Position numbers and translations under genes: made by a program. The notes under the pieces were generated by a model, which saw only the letters and a program-made list of their open reading frames with translations, was not told the origin of the DNA and did not search any database. Below, in pieces: positions 5,323-5,932 of a stretch of DNA of 5,932 bases (the stretch's first letter is position 1; every line of letters begins with the position of its first letter). Origin of the DNA: Promethearchaeota archaeon (lineage in GTDB: Archaea > Asgardarchaeota > Lokiarchaeia > Sigynarchaeales > SOKP01); contig JAUWDN010000091.1 of the NCBI GenBank assembly GCA_030608765.1, positions 1 through 5,932 of the forward strand. The letters are read 5' to 3'.

Positions 5323-5640
5323 ATGAACTTTGAACATAATTCAGAAAAGTCTATCATAATTAAATCTCCATTATGGGATTTATTGTTATCTACAAATGAT
5401 TGTTACCCTGGATGTAGTTGCGATGATGACTTTTTTGACATGACATTAAATCGCGTTAAGAAATGGGTTTCAAATAACGATGGAACTAAAGTTATACAAC
5501 AAATTGACAATTTGCTATTAGACGAAAACATAGATATTGGAGAAATTCAAATACAAACTAATATTCCTTTTCAAACCATCGAAGAATTTAGAGAGTGGTT
5601 GTTAGAGTGGAAAAAACTAATTTCTGAGTCCATTTTATAG
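5323..5640 (+). CDS. Uncharacterised acidic 105-aa protein
   Basis: I do not recognise this family with confidence. It is acidic, with no signal peptide or membrane segment. Near the N-terminus a cysteine cluster C27-x3-C31-x-C33 is followed by four acidic or aromatic residues (DDDFF). The remainder looks helical: a middle segment VKKWVSNNDGTKVIQQIDNLLLDEN (45-69) and a C-terminal FREWLLEWKKLI (89-100). The arrangement of an early hydrophobic helix, an IDNLL-type helix and a final EF..WL helix faintly recalls CdiI-type immunity proteins of contact-dependent inhibition systems, but no toxin gene is nearby, so this is only a lead. The start is the first ATG; there is no Shine-Dalgarno site and the TATA element is about 30 bases upstream. 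It is convergent with the Fe-S gene, with a 23-bp gap and no obvious separate terminator. Confidence 0.7.
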   Translation: MNFEHNSEKSIIIKSPLWDLLLSTNDCYPGCSCDDDFFDMTLNRVKKWVSNNDGTKVIQQIDNLLLDENIDIGEIQIQTNIPFQTIEEFREWLLEWKKLISESIL

Positions 5641-5663
5641 AGTTCTATTAAAGATTTAAAAGT

Positions 5664-5932
5664 TCAATCGAAATCTAAATCATGTCGGATCATAGGATTT
5701 TTATCCATGCATTCAACTCCAAATTGACATAGCTCACAGCCCACAGGATAATTTTGTGCTTTGTATTTCCAATTAATTCGACGACTGTATTTTTTAAGAA
5801 TTGGTTTAAGGCGTGGGACCATCTCTCTTGCGACTTTATTACGATATTTATTGCATTTTGTTTTATTATAGCCTTTTTCAGTAATCGCATTAGCAGGACA
5901 ATTTTTTGCACATTCTCTACAAGTAGCTTTAG
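5664..5932 (-). CDS. 4Fe-4S cluster-binding protein, C-terminal part (5' end outside the window)
   Basis: The last 88 codons of a gene entering from the right edge end at TGA (5666-5664). Visible cysteines are C4, C7 and C11-Pro12 (CRECAKNCPANAI), C26, and C65/C68/C74 followed by Pro79 (GCELCQFGVEC). The Cx2Cx3CP motif and the later Cx2C-x5-C motif are those of a two-cluster ferredoxin-like domain. The CQ-x-GV-x-C form near the C-terminus resembles archaeal proteins related to epoxyqueuosine reductase (COG1600-like), but the catalytic part lies outside the window, so the enzyme cannot be named. The usual cysteine three residues before C4 is replaced by Lys, so the first cluster may use C26 or another residue. 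Between the motifs is a basic stretch (VPRLKPILKKYSRR). The first ATG in the visible part is at codon 37, which is why the fragment is easy to miss. Confidence 0.75.
   Translation of the reverse strand, partial: KATCRECAKNCPANAITEKGYNKTKCNKYRNKVAREMVPRLKPILKKYSRRINWKYKAQNYPVGCELCQFGVECMDKNPMIRHDLDFD

Noticed and set aside
5690..5911. 73-codon ATG-started frame on the - strand
   Set aside because: A different frame of the same strand encodes the cysteine motifs of a 4Fe-4S protein through to a stop at 5664, so this frame is a shadow.
1..5932. CRISPR array, tRNA, rRNA or insertion sequence
   Set aside because: I see no regularly spaced repeats, tRNA-like cloverleaf, rRNA segment, transposase or integrase.

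Overview
The window is AT-rich and archaeal. The support is a complete HMf-type histone gene, a proteasome beta-subunit gene, BRE/TATA-like promoters, a purine-rich Shine-Dalgarno site before the histone, and a U-rich terminator. A large protein ending in a RING/PHD-type zinc finger next to the proteasome gene, together with the low GC, suggests an Asgard archaeon, perhaps Lokiarchaeia-like. That assignment is inference; no marker in the window fixes the taxon.

Layout from left to right: (1) the 3' part of a LysE/RhtB-family membrane exporter (+). (2) A 250-bp gap with two perfect palindromes. (3) A convergent pair separated by only 3 bp: a 287-aa protein with an N-terminal zinc ribbon (+), and a 678-aa, mostly helical protein with a C-terminal C4HC3 RING/PHD-like finger (-). 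(4) A 100-bp gap. (5) A proteasome beta subunit (-) in which alanine replaces the catalytic N-terminal threonine. (6) A 624-bp gene-free region between divergent genes, with promoters, a tandem 15-bp repeat and an inverted repeat. (7) An archaeal histone (+) with a strong Shine-Dalgarno site and a hairpin plus U-tract terminator. (8) A 105-aa acidic orphan protein (+), probably leaderless. (9) The C-terminal 88 residues of a 4Fe-4S protein (-) that runs off the right edge.

Three observations stand out. The beta subunit looks catalytically dead but otherwise well conserved, so it would have to work in a mixed ring with an active beta subunit encoded elsewhere. Its same-strand downstream neighbour carries an E3-like zinc finger, which suggests a link between ubiquitin-type tagging and the proteasome, although no ubiquitin, E1, E2 or deubiquitinase gene is in view. 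Finally, the two-gene zinc-protein module is bracketed by imperfect direct repeats of 35-40 bp. One overlaps the stop codon of the exporter and the other holds the ribosome-binding site of the RING gene, as if the module had been inserted or exchanged as a unit.
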